Source of the DNA: CAWBQO01 sp963790965
Lineage (GTDB): Bacteria > Bacteroidota > Rhodothermia > Rhodothermales > DASSAV01
Direction of reading: 5' to 3'
Assembly (NCBI GenBank): GCA_963790965.1
Contig: CAWBQO010000006.1
Span: 124,001-188,000 of the forward strand
DNA: 64,000 nt
The notes beneath the pieces are model-generated. The model ran no database searches and was not told the DNA's origin. It was given only the letters and a program-made list of their open reading frames with translations. The translations under genes were made by a program, and so were the position numbers. This document shows positions 34,826 to 42,922 of the stretch, in pieces; the stretch's first letter is position 1; each line of letters opens with the position of its first letter.

Positions 34826-37543
34826 TCACCCGCCAAACGCGCCGTTTAGCGAGAACCCGATCTCGATTCGCCTCGGCGCAAAGAAACGGTTGGGGTCCGG
34901 ATTGATCTGCTCCAGCGGCGTCAGCGTGTAGTACGGGCTTCCCGTCTCTGCATAAACCGACCCGTTGTAATAGTGACTGTCGAACAAGTTGAACACGCGC
35001 CCGAACGCCGTCCACGTGAGGCCGCCGAGCTTGAAGAACTTTTCGGCCCGTAGGTCCACCACCAGCGCCTGCGGCTTGCGGCCCGAGTTAGGTTCCAGTT
35101 CGGCGTCAAATCCGCCGCCCACCGCCGGCGTGTACGGCTGCCCGGAAGAGAACCGCGCTATCCCCGTAAGCGCATAGTTTCCCGGCTCGTGCCAGATGAC
35201 CGTCCCGTTGAGGCTGTGCCGCTGATCCCAGTTGAAGGGCACCTGCCGGGGCCTCGGGTCGCCACCGGCCGCCGCTCGGTTCGCCGTCTCCTTGGGGTCG
35301 CTCGCGTTGCCGACCGCCGACTGGTACGTGTAGTCAAGCGTGGTCGTCAGCGCTCCCGGTCCGCGCTGGTCGAGCGAGAGCGTAAAGCCGCGCACGCCGC
35401 CGAAATCGATGTTGGTAAACCGCCCATACTCGGCCGCCGTGTACGTGCTGATGAACTCAACCCCGAGCAGATCGCGAATATCCTTGTAGAAAAGGCTGAT
35501 GTCCAGCCCCAGAAACGAGGCAATCTCGCTCTTGAATCCGAACTCGTACTGCGTCGTGAACTCGGGCTTGAGGTCCGGATTGCCCATGACGCCGTAGTTC
35601 ACCACATCCGCTTGAAGATCACGCAGGACGGAATAATCGGCGTTATCGAAGATGGTGCCGAGGCCGGGCATCTGGTAAAAGTGCCCGTAGGAGAAAAAGA
35701 GTGAAGCCCGGTCCAGGATCGGGAACGAGACGCCGAGGCGCGGCGCAATGGCTATCTTCGCCGTCGAGTTCTTGGTCAGGCTCGGAATGGCCGGTGCCCC
35801 CGCTATCGTCCCGGCCGGATTGGCGAGGTCGTACGGCACCGTCGCATTGGCGTCGAAGTACTCGAACCGCACCCCCGCCCGGATGCGCAGGTCATGCCAC
35901 TCGATCCGGTCCTGCACAAAAGCCGCTGCCTGAACCGGATGGTATTTGTTTACGATGGCGTCGATGGTGTCCGTAATAGCGACCAGCTGGCTCACGCCGT
36001 TCACTGCCTTCGCGCCGATCCTCCCCGGCGCGCCAAACTCCATGGACGCGCGCTGCGCCTCTACGCCAACCTTGATCAGGTGGACCTTCGTCACCTGGCT
36101 CGTGAGCGCGCCCTTGCCGACGTAAGAATTCGTGCGCTGCACGAAGCGCCCGAGCTGCAGCCCCTGGTACGCCGCACCGTATCCGACCGTGATGTCCGAG
36201 AGCGGCTCGCCCGCCGCGAAGTAGCGCGGGTCGTTCACGTCCTCGTACATATAGTCCTTATAATCGAATAGATTCTGCCGCAGGTTGATCTCGTAATAGG
36301 TCGTGTTGCTAAGCGTGTGACTGATGTCGAATCCGTGAACGAGCGAAAATTCGTGCTTCGTCGCCGTCCCATCCGGATTGAAGCGGAACGTGTGCGCGTA
36401 GTCTTTCCGGTCGATGAAATTGCCGATGGCCTGGTAGGATAGATTAAGCCCGCCAATGGATTTGTTGGAGAGCTTGCCCAGGAACGACCACTTTTTCTGC
36501 CACCGCATCGGCACAACGTCGCCGTTGCCCGTGCCGTTGAGCACCAGCGCGCCGCCCGGCGTCCGGTAAGAAGAGTCCGTCGGTTCGTACCGCCGCTCAC
36601 CGGAGAGATAACCCATGTTAACAAACCGCTGACCATTCACGAGGAACGTTGTCTTCTTAAGCAGGGGCACCGGTCCGCTCAAACTCGCCTGGTAGTTCTG
36701 CAGCGTCAGCGGATCAATGTTTTGCACGTGCGGAAAACGGGGTACCTGCACGTCTCCGAGGTAGAAACTGCGGATCTGGACAGAGTCGTTACCCGGACTA
36801 AAGAAGTCGCCTACGAAGGTCTCGAACGAGAATTCATAGCGCTCCGGGTCGCCCGTTCGCAGGACGGCGTTCACGACGCCGCTCATCGCCTGCCCGTATT
36901 CGGCGTCAAACGTGCCGCTGATAACCTGCACCTCCTGCAGCACCGACCGGTCGAGGTTCAGCGTCGAGGCATTGTCGTAAGGATTGTTGACGGAGACGCC
37001 GTCGACCTGATACTGCACTTCGCCGATACGCCCGCCACGGAAGTGCCCGTCCACAACGCCCGCCTGCAGGTTCACAACGTCGTTGAGAGACTGCACCGGA
37101 AGCACGGCGATGTCCTCCCGCGAGAGCGTCTGCATGGACGAGGTGAGCGAGATGTCGACCAGCGGCTGGTCGGCGGTCACCACGACCTCCTCACCCTCGA
37201 TCACCTCCTCCGAGAGCGTCACGTCCACGTCCGTCGTTTGGTTTGAGGCAATCCGAACGCCCTCCATGATTTTCGTCGTATACCCGACACTGCTGAAACG
37301 CACGCTGTACGCCGCCGGCGGGATCTGCAGGACGACGTAGTTGCCGTTGAGGTCCGTTACGCTGCCGAGCGTCGTGCCGACAAGAAACACCGTCGCGCCG
37401 ATCACCGGCTCGCCCGCGTCATCGACGATGGTGCCCGCGAGTTTGCCGGACTGCGCGCGGGCCGCAGGCGCAAAAAACAGCGCCGCCAGAAGCCCGAGGA
37501 CGAACAAAGAATGTAAATCCAGTCTGCTTTTCATCATGTTCAT
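34826..37543 (-). CDS. TonB-dependent receptor with carboxypeptidase-regulatory domain
   Basis: 905 residues from the ATG at 37543, which has GGAGG seven bases upstream (one of the clearest ribosome sites here). Signal peptide cleaved after APAARA (30). A carboxypeptidase-D-regulatory-like domain spans 35-112 (GTIVDDAGEPVIGATVFLVG), a plug 125-235 (VVNLQAGVVDGHFRGGRIGE, VQYQVDGVSVNNPYDN) and a 22-strand barrel fills the rest, ending FSLNGAFGG. It imports ligand across the outer membrane using TonB energy; the neighbours suggest beta-1,2-glucan fragments. It is not a SusC with a SusD partner: no SusD gene follows. A 371-bp gap with a terminator-like hairpin separates it from the CBM9 gene, so it probably has its own promoter. 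Confidence 0.9.
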   Translation of the reverse strand: MNMMKSRLDLHSLFVLGLLAALFFAPAARAQSGKLAGTIVDDAGEPVIGATVFLVGTTLGSVTDLNGNYVVLQIPPAAYSVRFSSVGYTTKIMEGVRIASNQTTDVDVTLSEEVIEGEEVVVTADQPLVDISLTSSMQTLSREDIAVLPVQSLNDVVNLQAGVVDGHFRGGRIGEVQYQVDGVSVNNPYDNASTLNLDRSVLQEVQVISGTFDAEYGQAMSGVVNAVLRTGDPERYEFSFETFVGDFFSPGNDSVQIRSFYLGDVQVPRFPHVQNIDPLTLQNYQASLSGPVPLLKKTTFLVNGQRFVNMGYLSGERRYEPTDSSYRTPGGALVLNGTGNGDVVPMRWQKKWSFLGKLSNKSIGGLNLSYQAIGNFIDRKDYAHTFRFNPDGTATKHEFSLVHGFDISHTLSNTTYYEINLRQNLFDYKDYMYEDVNDPRYFAAGEPLSDITVGYGAAYQGLQLGRFVQRTNSYVGKGALTSQVTKVHLIKVGVEAQRASMEFGAPGRIGAKAVNGVSQLVAITDTIDAIVNKYHPVQAAAFVQDRIEWHDLRIRAGVRFEYFDANATVPYDLANPAGTIAGAPAIPSLTKNSTAKIAIAPRLGVSFPILDRASLFFSYGHFYQMPGLGTIFDNADYSVLRDLQADVVNYGVMGNPDLKPEFTTQYEFGFKSEIASFLGLDISLFYKDIRDLLGVEFISTYTAAEYGRFTNIDFGGVRGFTLSLDQRGPGALTTTLDYTYQSAVGNASDPKETANRAAAGGDPRPRQVPFNWDQRHSLNGTVIWHEPGNYALTGIARFSSGQPYTPAVGGGFDAELEPNSGRKPQALVVDLRAEKFFKLGGLTWTAFGRVFNLFDSHYYNGSVYAETGSPYYTLTPLEQINPDPNRFFAPRRIEIGFSLNGAFGG

Positions 37544-37914
37544 AACCACGCCTCCAGTACCGGGCAAGTAAGCGGTCTTTGATTACCGTTCTCCCCCGCC
37601 CCCACCTATTCCGTCCGGCATCGTCCAGCCCAAGGGCACGTTCCCGCTCGCCATGCCGGGCGGAGCGAAGCATCTCAACCTGCTTCGTGCCTGTTGAAAA
37701 AAGAGAAGCGCTGCAACAAGCCGAACGACTAAACAAAGTACGAACGCGACCTCCCACTCGCGGGCGCAATGGGGATGTTATGCAGCATTCCGGTGATGCA
37801 CCGCGCCTTCTAAAAAGAACTCAAATCTGCCACTCCCCCGCCGTCCTCACCGCTGCCGGAAACAAAGGGGCCGTCGGGGAGGACCGGTTTCGGCCCTCCC
37901 CTTTGCCCCGCCGT
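37544..37914. other. 371-bp gap upstream of the TonB receptor gene
   Basis: It holds the terminator-like hairpin of the CBM9 gene (37877-37902) and a family-3-like element near 37650-37674 (GGAGCGAAGCATCTC). The promoter of the TonB receptor unit is expected here, but I cannot point to a convincing -33/-7 pair. No LacI-type operator is visible. Confidence 0.5.
37877..37902 (-). terminator. Terminator-like hairpin after the CBM9 gene
   Basis: A GGGGAGG/CCTCCCC stem with an inner CCG/CGG pair and a short loop lies 13 bp beyond the stop codon of the CBM9 gene. On the minus strand it is followed by CCCCTTTGTTT, a weak T-rich tail. Fits a moderate intrinsic terminator. Confidence 0.55.
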
Positions 37915-39855
37915 CTATCGAACGAGCACCATCCGGCCCACTTCGCTTACCTGCTCCTTGCCACCGGCCGTCATCTGCAGACGGTACAAGTAGAGGCCCG
38001 GCGCCAGCGACGCGCCGTTGAAGTCAAACCGGTTGCTGCCGGCCGACTGGAAGCCCGTGTTCACCTGCGCCACTTCGCGCCCGAGCACGTCGTAGACGCG
38101 CAGCATAACCTCGCCCGCCGCCGGGAGACCGTATGACAGCGTCGTGGACTGGTTGAACGGGTTCGGGTAGTTGCCGTCCAGTTCGATCCGCGTCGGCAAC
38201 TCGCCGGCCGTCTCGCTCCCGACGATCAGCGCCTGCGGGTCCATGAAGCCGAAGAAGGCGTAGCCCTCGCGCCGCTCTGCTCCCAGCCATGTGCGCGTGT
38301 CGTAGCTCTGCGCCGGGTCGGCGAAGGTGTCGTTGTCGTAGAGGTGGAACGTGAGGAACAGCCAGCGATCACCGAGATCTTCGGCATATCCGCCGACTTT
38401 CGTCAGGTCCATCACGATCTCCATCTGGTAGCCCTCGTCGACGTCGTTCGGGTCGGCGATGGTGGATGCGCCCTTGACGTGGGCCGCCGCCATGATGGCA
38501 CCCTCGTTAAGCTGGTTGAACTTGCTTACATCTTCGCCCATCGTCACCGTGCCGCTCGAATCGACGCTGAAGCTGAAGTAGTACTGCGTCATCGTCTTGG
38601 CAGCGTCGAGGCTGTCCCGGTTCGTCAGGATCAGGCCCACGCCGTCGCCATTCTCCCCCTGAAAGCCGGAGATGAGCTGATCGTCGACATCAACGCCCAC
38701 GTGGAGCTTGCCGTCACGCACGAACATTTTGAACTTCGCGAGCGACGGATCAACGACTTCCGGTGCCTGCGGGTCGGGACGGAAGTAATAGACCAGGTGC
38801 CGTCCGAACGAAGGGTTCAACTCCCAGGCCGACGGTTCCTTGTACTGGAGCGCAAACTCATAATCCACCTGATCCCAGACCGGCTCGTCCAGCATACCGT
38901 CGAGCATGAAGTCGGCGGTCGCGGGTGCCGTCTTGACGACGTAATCCGGCTCCGGTGCCATGAGCTGCGCGTCCGGCGTGTCCAGGTCTACCGTCGGACT
39001 CATCATCAGCAAAACGGCACCTTCGTTGAAGTTGTTGCCCCAGCCGTTCTGGAACCACACCTCCGTCGTGATGAACTTGTCCTGCTGAATCGGCCACTGG
39101 TAGTCCGAGTCGTAGATCCCGAGGCTGATCGGAACGACGGTTCCAAGCGGATCATCGACGTTGTAACCGAGCGTATCGAGGTCCACGCGCATCTCCATGA
39201 CGTAGCCAACGTCCGGCGTCGCATCGTCGTTGGCGGTTCCATCCACCACCGTCACGCCATCCCATGCCGCTACGCGGCCGGCATCACGCTCGAGCGTATT
39301 CAAACCGCTTCCAAAGAGGCCGTTGAAGCGCGGCATCGCGCCCGGAGCGACTTTCCCCTCGTCCGTCGTGTCCGCTGCCGACCACCAGGAATAGATGTAT
39401 TCGCCGATTGCAGCAAAGTTGTTCTGAGCCGCCGGGTTCATCGCCTCCGCCATGTGCCGGTCCGGAGTGAGCACGGCCATCAAGAGTCCGTCGATGTTCC
39501 ACAGCCCCCGCGAGCCGCCGACGGACGCATCCTTCGCGTTGACTGCGACGTAGAGCTGGTTGCCCTTGCGGAGGAAATGGACCATGGCATCAACGGGATC
39601 CGTAGGCTCCGTGATCTGGAACGTACCATCCGTTTTCTGCCCGCTGCCGGGGAAGCCGGCGTTCTCGTTCCACTTGAGATGCACACTCTCCGACTGCCCC
39701 CAGGCGGCTTCGTCAAGCTTGCCGTCGAGCGTGATGACGTTCGTTCCGATGTCGCGCACCCAGATGTAATCTTCGCGCGGCTGCACCTGAGCCAGCGCCA
39801 CGGAAGCGCCGAAGGCCGTCAGGCACATGAGCAAGGTGGTAAGTCTTTTCGTCAT
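37915..39855 (-). CDS. T9SS-sorted protein with two CBM9-like domains
   Basis: 646 residues. Signal peptide to about 22 (LMCLTAFGASVALA). Two CBM9/DOMON-like units: about 30-300 (ITLDGKLDEAAWGQSESVHL) and about 315-540 (FMLDGMLDEPVWDQVDYEFA). The repeated LDGxLDExxW start is the hallmark of CBM9-like sugar-binding domains. The C-terminus is a T9SS type A sorting domain (GNYPNPFNQSTTLSYGLPAA, YDVLGREVAQVN, LAPGLYLYRLQ). No catalytic domain. It probably binds the target polysaccharide at the cell surface. It lies 39 nt behind the LacI gene, so the two may be co-transcribed and autoregulated. Confidence 0.85.
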   Translation of the reverse strand: MTKRLTTLLMCLTAFGASVALAQVQPREDYIWVRDIGTNVITLDGKLDEAAWGQSESVHLKWNENAGFPGSGQKTDGTFQITEPTDPVDAMVHFLRKGNQLYVAVNAKDASVGGSRGLWNIDGLLMAVLTPDRHMAEAMNPAAQNNFAAIGEYIYSWWSAADTTDEGKVAPGAMPRFNGLFGSGLNTLERDAGRVAAWDGVTVVDGTANDDATPDVGYVMEMRVDLDTLGYNVDDPLGTVVPISLGIYDSDYQWPIQQDKFITTEVWFQNGWGNNFNEGAVLLMMSPTVDLDTPDAQLMAPEPDYVVKTAPATADFMLDGMLDEPVWDQVDYEFALQYKEPSAWELNPSFGRHLVYYFRPDPQAPEVVDPSLAKFKMFVRDGKLHVGVDVDDQLISGFQGENGDGVGLILTNRDSLDAAKTMTQYYFSFSVDSSGTVTMGEDVSKFNQLNEGAIMAAAHVKGASTIADPNDVDEGYQMEIVMDLTKVGGYAEDLGDRWLFLTFHLYDNDTFADPAQSYDTRTWLGAERREGYAFFGFMDPQALIVGSETAGELPTRIELDGNYPNPFNQSTTLSYGLPAAGEVMLRVYDVLGREVAQVNTGFQSAGSNRFDFNGASLAPGLYLYRLQMTAGGKEQVSEVGRMVLVR

Positions 39856-39894
39856 GAGGTTCCTCTTTGTTGGTTGTGCCGCAACAGGCGGCGT

Positions 39895-40932
39895 TCACGT
39901 GTTGGTTGCGTGTACTGGTTCATGCTCGAGGTCGCCGCATCCGCACGACCTGCGAAGCTTGAGACGTGTGGGCAGATACTCCTGTCGGCGCACGTGCCCG
40001 TTCTCGAAGCGCACTGCCTCCATGAGCCGGTCCATCGCCCGCGTGCCAAGCTCGCTGATGGGCACATGGACCGACGAGAGCCGGGGGTTGAGGTAGCGCG
40101 CAATGGGAATGTCGTCGAAGCCCGCCACGGCCATGTCCGCCGGGACCCGCCGGCCGCTTCTCCGCACGGCGCTCACTGCGCCAATCGCCATGGAATCGTT
40201 GGCGGCAAAGATGGCGGTTGCACCGGAGCCGGATTCAAGGAGGCGCTCGGTCGCCGCATACCCGGTGGCTTCGGTGAACGCGCCGCCGACTTCGAGCAAG
40301 TCGTCCTGCTCGATGCCACTGTCCTGCAGCGCCGCCCGGTAGCCGCGCAGCCGCTCCGCGGCGTCGTGATTCTTCGCCTCGCCCTTGATGATAGCGATGC
40401 GCCGGTGGCCGTGCCCCACGAGGTGCCGCACCATCGCATACGCCCCCCCAAAGTTGTCGATGTTGATGGCGTCGAAAGCGCCGTCGCTCACGAGGCAGTT
40501 GAGGAGCACCACCGGCATCGACTCCGGCAAGTTGCTCCGAAGCACCGTTCCGTCGATCTCAGGATACATCACGATCAGCCCGTCCACGCGGCCCCGCATA
40601 GCGCGCATCGCCGCTTCAATGCCGCTCCGGTTGGTGTGGGAGCTTGAAAGAAGCACATGGTAATCGCTCTTCTGCGCCGCCTGATCGATGCCCCGAATCA
40701 CCTCCGAGAAGAAGTCGCCGTAGAGATCAGGCAAGAGCACCCCGAAGGTATGGGTCCTGGCCGTGATCAAACTTCTCGCCGATGAATTCGGCGCATACCG
40801 CAGGCGTTCCGCCACGTCATGGATCCGCGCGCGGGTAGCCGTGCTCACCGGACCGCTGCCGTTAAGCACCCGCGACACCGTGGCCGTCGACACCCCGGCT
40901 TCCTTTGCGACGTCCTTTATGGTTGCCCCCAT
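39895..40932 (-). CDS. LacI/GalR-family transcriptional regulator
   Basis: 345 residues. The helix-turn-helix TIKDVAKEAGVSTATVSRVL at 4-23 is followed by the hinge region and a periplasmic-binding-protein-like sensor domain (FGVLLPDLYGDFFSEVIRGI, DGLIVMYPEID, GHGHRRIAIIKG, AIFAANDSMAIGA, VAGFDDIPIARYLNP). It should bind TGTAAACGTTTACA-like operators and respond to a sugar; the locus suggests a beta-1,2-glucan-derived ligand such as sophorose. Two such operator sequences lie upstream of its own start. A short Cys pair near the C-terminus (SCGCGD) is a small oddity, common in some LacI relatives. Confidence 0.92.
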   Translation of the reverse strand: MGATIKDVAKEAGVSTATVSRVLNGSGPVSTATRARIHDVAERLRYAPNSSARSLITARTHTFGVLLPDLYGDFFSEVIRGIDQAAQKSDYHVLLSSSHTNRSGIEAAMRAMRGRVDGLIVMYPEIDGTVLRSNLPESMPVVLLNCLVSDGAFDAINIDNFGGAYAMVRHLVGHGHRRIAIIKGEAKNHDAAERLRGYRAALQDSGIEQDDLLEVGGAFTEATGYAATERLLESGSGATAIFAANDSMAIGAVSAVRRSGRRVPADMAVAGFDDIPIARYLNPRLSSVHVPISELGTRAMDRLMEAVRFENGHVRRQEYLPTRLKLRRSCGCGDLEHEPVHATNT

Positions 40933-40963
40933 GCGGAAAGTACCTCGACCGTTATGGGCGAAA

Positions 40964-40977
40964 TGGAAACGTTTACT
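40964..40977. promoter_or_regulatory. LacI-family operator, proximal
   Basis: TGGAAACGTTTACT, a near-palindrome around AAACGTTT, centred 38 bp upstream of the lacI-like ATG. It differs from the distal perfect copy at one position in each half. Position fits autorepression. Confidence 0.7.
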
Positions 40978-41132
40978 TCCCCAGCCCCCTTGCCTCGACT
41001 CTAACGATTAACCGCCGTCCGGACGGTGCCAAGCTAATGAAGAGCGACCGGCAGAATGTAACAACAAACGCACATCTGCACCGCACTCCCTATTCGCCGC
41101 GCCCGAATCTAACGCCACCCGTGATGGTTCGG

Positions 41133-41146
41133 TGTAAACGTTTACA
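41133..41146. promoter_or_regulatory. LacI-family operator, distal, perfect palindrome
   Basis: TGTAAACGTTTACA is a perfect 14-bp palindrome and matches the general LacI/GalR operator form with the central CG. It is centred 169 bp from the proximal operator, close to 16 turns of B-DNA, which would suit looping. It lies about 100 bp before the start of the repeat array. Confidence 0.8.
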
Positions 41147-41245
41147 TAGTAAGGCAAAGAGGCCCGACTGTCAAGAGCAATTCTGAATCCCTTCCTCCGA
41201 AACGAGTAGGGAAGACGGTTGGCGGCGGTGCGGGTCGGGACTATT

Positions 41246-42903
41246 GTCATTGCGAGCGGAGCGAAGCAATCTCGGCACTTATGCTCCGCGTGACGGGATT
41301 GCTTCGTCGCTGCGCTCCTCGCAATGACATGGGCGTGCCGTCGTGACGAGATTGCCGCGTCGCTGCGCTCCTCGCAATGACATGGCGGGGGTAATGGCAG
41401 GGCGGGGTGGCAGCTGTGCGGGTCGGGACTATTGTCATTTGCGAGCGGAGCGAAGCAATCTCGGCACTTGTGCTCCGCGCGACGAGATTGCCGCGTCGCT
41501 GCGCTCCTCGCAATGACATGGCGGGGGTAATGGCAGGGCGGGGTGGCGGCTGTGCGGGTCGGGACTATTGTCACTGCGAACGGAGCGAAGCAATCTCGGC
41601 ACTTGTGCTCCGCGTGACGAGATTGCCGCGTCGCTGCGCTCCTCTCAATGACATGGGTGAGGGGTGGCGGCTGTGCGGGTCGGGACTATTGTCATTGCGA
41701 GCGGAGCGAAGCAATCTCGGCACTTGTGCTCCGCGCGACGAGATTGCCGCGTCGCTGCGCTCCTCGCAATGACATGGCGGGGGTAATGGCAGGGCGGGGT
41801 GGCGGCTGTGCGGGTCGGGACTATTGTCATTGCGAGCGGAGCGAAGCAATCTCGGCACTTGTGCTCCGCGTGACGGGATTGCTTCGTCGCTGCGCTCCTC
41901 GCAATGACATGGCGGGGGCAATGGCAGGGCGGGGTGGCGGCTGTGCGGGTCGGGACTATTGTCACTGCGAACGGAGCGAAGCAATCTCGGCACTTGTGCT
42001 CCGCGCGACGAGATTGCCGCGTCGCTGCGCTCTTCGCAATGACATGGGCGTGCCGTCGTGACGAGATTGCCGCGTCGCTGCGCTCCTCGCAATGACATGG
42101 CGGGGGTAATGACAGGGCGGGGTGGCGGCTGTGCGGGTCGGGACTATTGTCATTGCGAGCGCAGCGAAGCAATCTCTTACGTCGTGCAGGGCCGGTCGGG
42201 ATTGCTTCGTCGCTGCGCTCCTCGCAATGACATGGCATGGGCAATGACAAGGCGGGGTGGCGGCGGTGCGGGTCGGGACTATTGTCATTGCGAGCGCAGC
42301 GAAGCAATCTCGTGCGTCGTGCAAGGCCGCTCGGGATTGCTTCGTCGCTGCGCTCCTCGCAATGACATGGGCGTGCCCGTCGTGACGAGATGGCCGCGTC
42401 GCTGCGCTCCTCGCAATGACATGGCAGGGGTAATGACATGGCGCGGGGTGGCGGCGGTGCGGGTCGGGACTATTGTCATTGCGAGCGCAGCGAAGCAATC
42501 TCGTGCGTCGTGCAAGGCCGCTCGGGATTGCTTCGTCGCTGCGCTCCTCGCAATGACATGGGCGTGCCGTCGTGACGAGATTGCCGCGTCGCTGCGCTCC
42601 TCGCAATGACATGGCGGGGGTAATGACAGGGCGGGGAGGCGGCTGTGCGGGTCGGGAATATTGTCATTGCGAGCGGAGCGAAGTAATCTCGTGCGTCGTG
42701 CAGGGCCGGTCGGGATTGCTTCGTCGCTGCGCTCCTCGCAATGACATGTGCGTGCCCGTCGTGGCGGGATTGCCGCGTCGCTGCGCTCCTCGCAATGACA
42801 TGGGTACCGCGCGGGGCGGGATTGCCGCGTCGCTGCGCTCCTCGCAATGATATGGGTGCCGCGCGGGGCGGGATTGCCGCGTCGCTGCGCTCCACGCAAT
42901 GAC
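41246..42903. repeat. Array of palindromic family-1 hairpin elements
   Basis: Ten forward elements (GTCATTGCGAGCGGAGCGAA then GCAATCT) start near 41246, 41434, 41570, 41691, 41826, 41961, 42149, 42284, 42475 and 42663. By my count 17 reverse elements (CGTCGCTGCGCTCCTCGCAA then TGACATG) are interleaved. Forward starts are spaced about 121-136 or 188-191 bp; the 53-bp difference equals one extra reverse element plus linker. The last 160 bp hold four reverse elements in a row with a 53-bp period. A GC-rich linker (GGCGGGGTGGCGGCTGTGCG) recurs between units. Frames of up to 264 residues on both strands (SLRGAQRRGN, CHCERSEAI) are repeat translations and not genes. It is not a CRISPR: spacers are repeated too. 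Confidence 0.92.
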
Positions 42904-42922
42904 AAGGGTGAGGGGCGGCGGC

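Noticed and set aside
38344..40647. 767-residue plus-strand frame
   Set aside because: Antisense to the CBM9 and LacI genes; a by-product of high GC. Both minus-strand genes have clear domains and signal sequences.
41572..42612. Long overlapping open frames on both strands (up to 264 residues) in the repeat array
   Set aside because: They read SLRGAQRRGN and CHCERSEAI again and again, the translation of the 53-bp and 135-bp repeats in several frames; no start context or family similarity.
41246..42903. Possible CRISPR array
   Set aside because: Repeats are palindromic and come in both orientations, and the sequences between them are themselves repeated; no cas genes are near.
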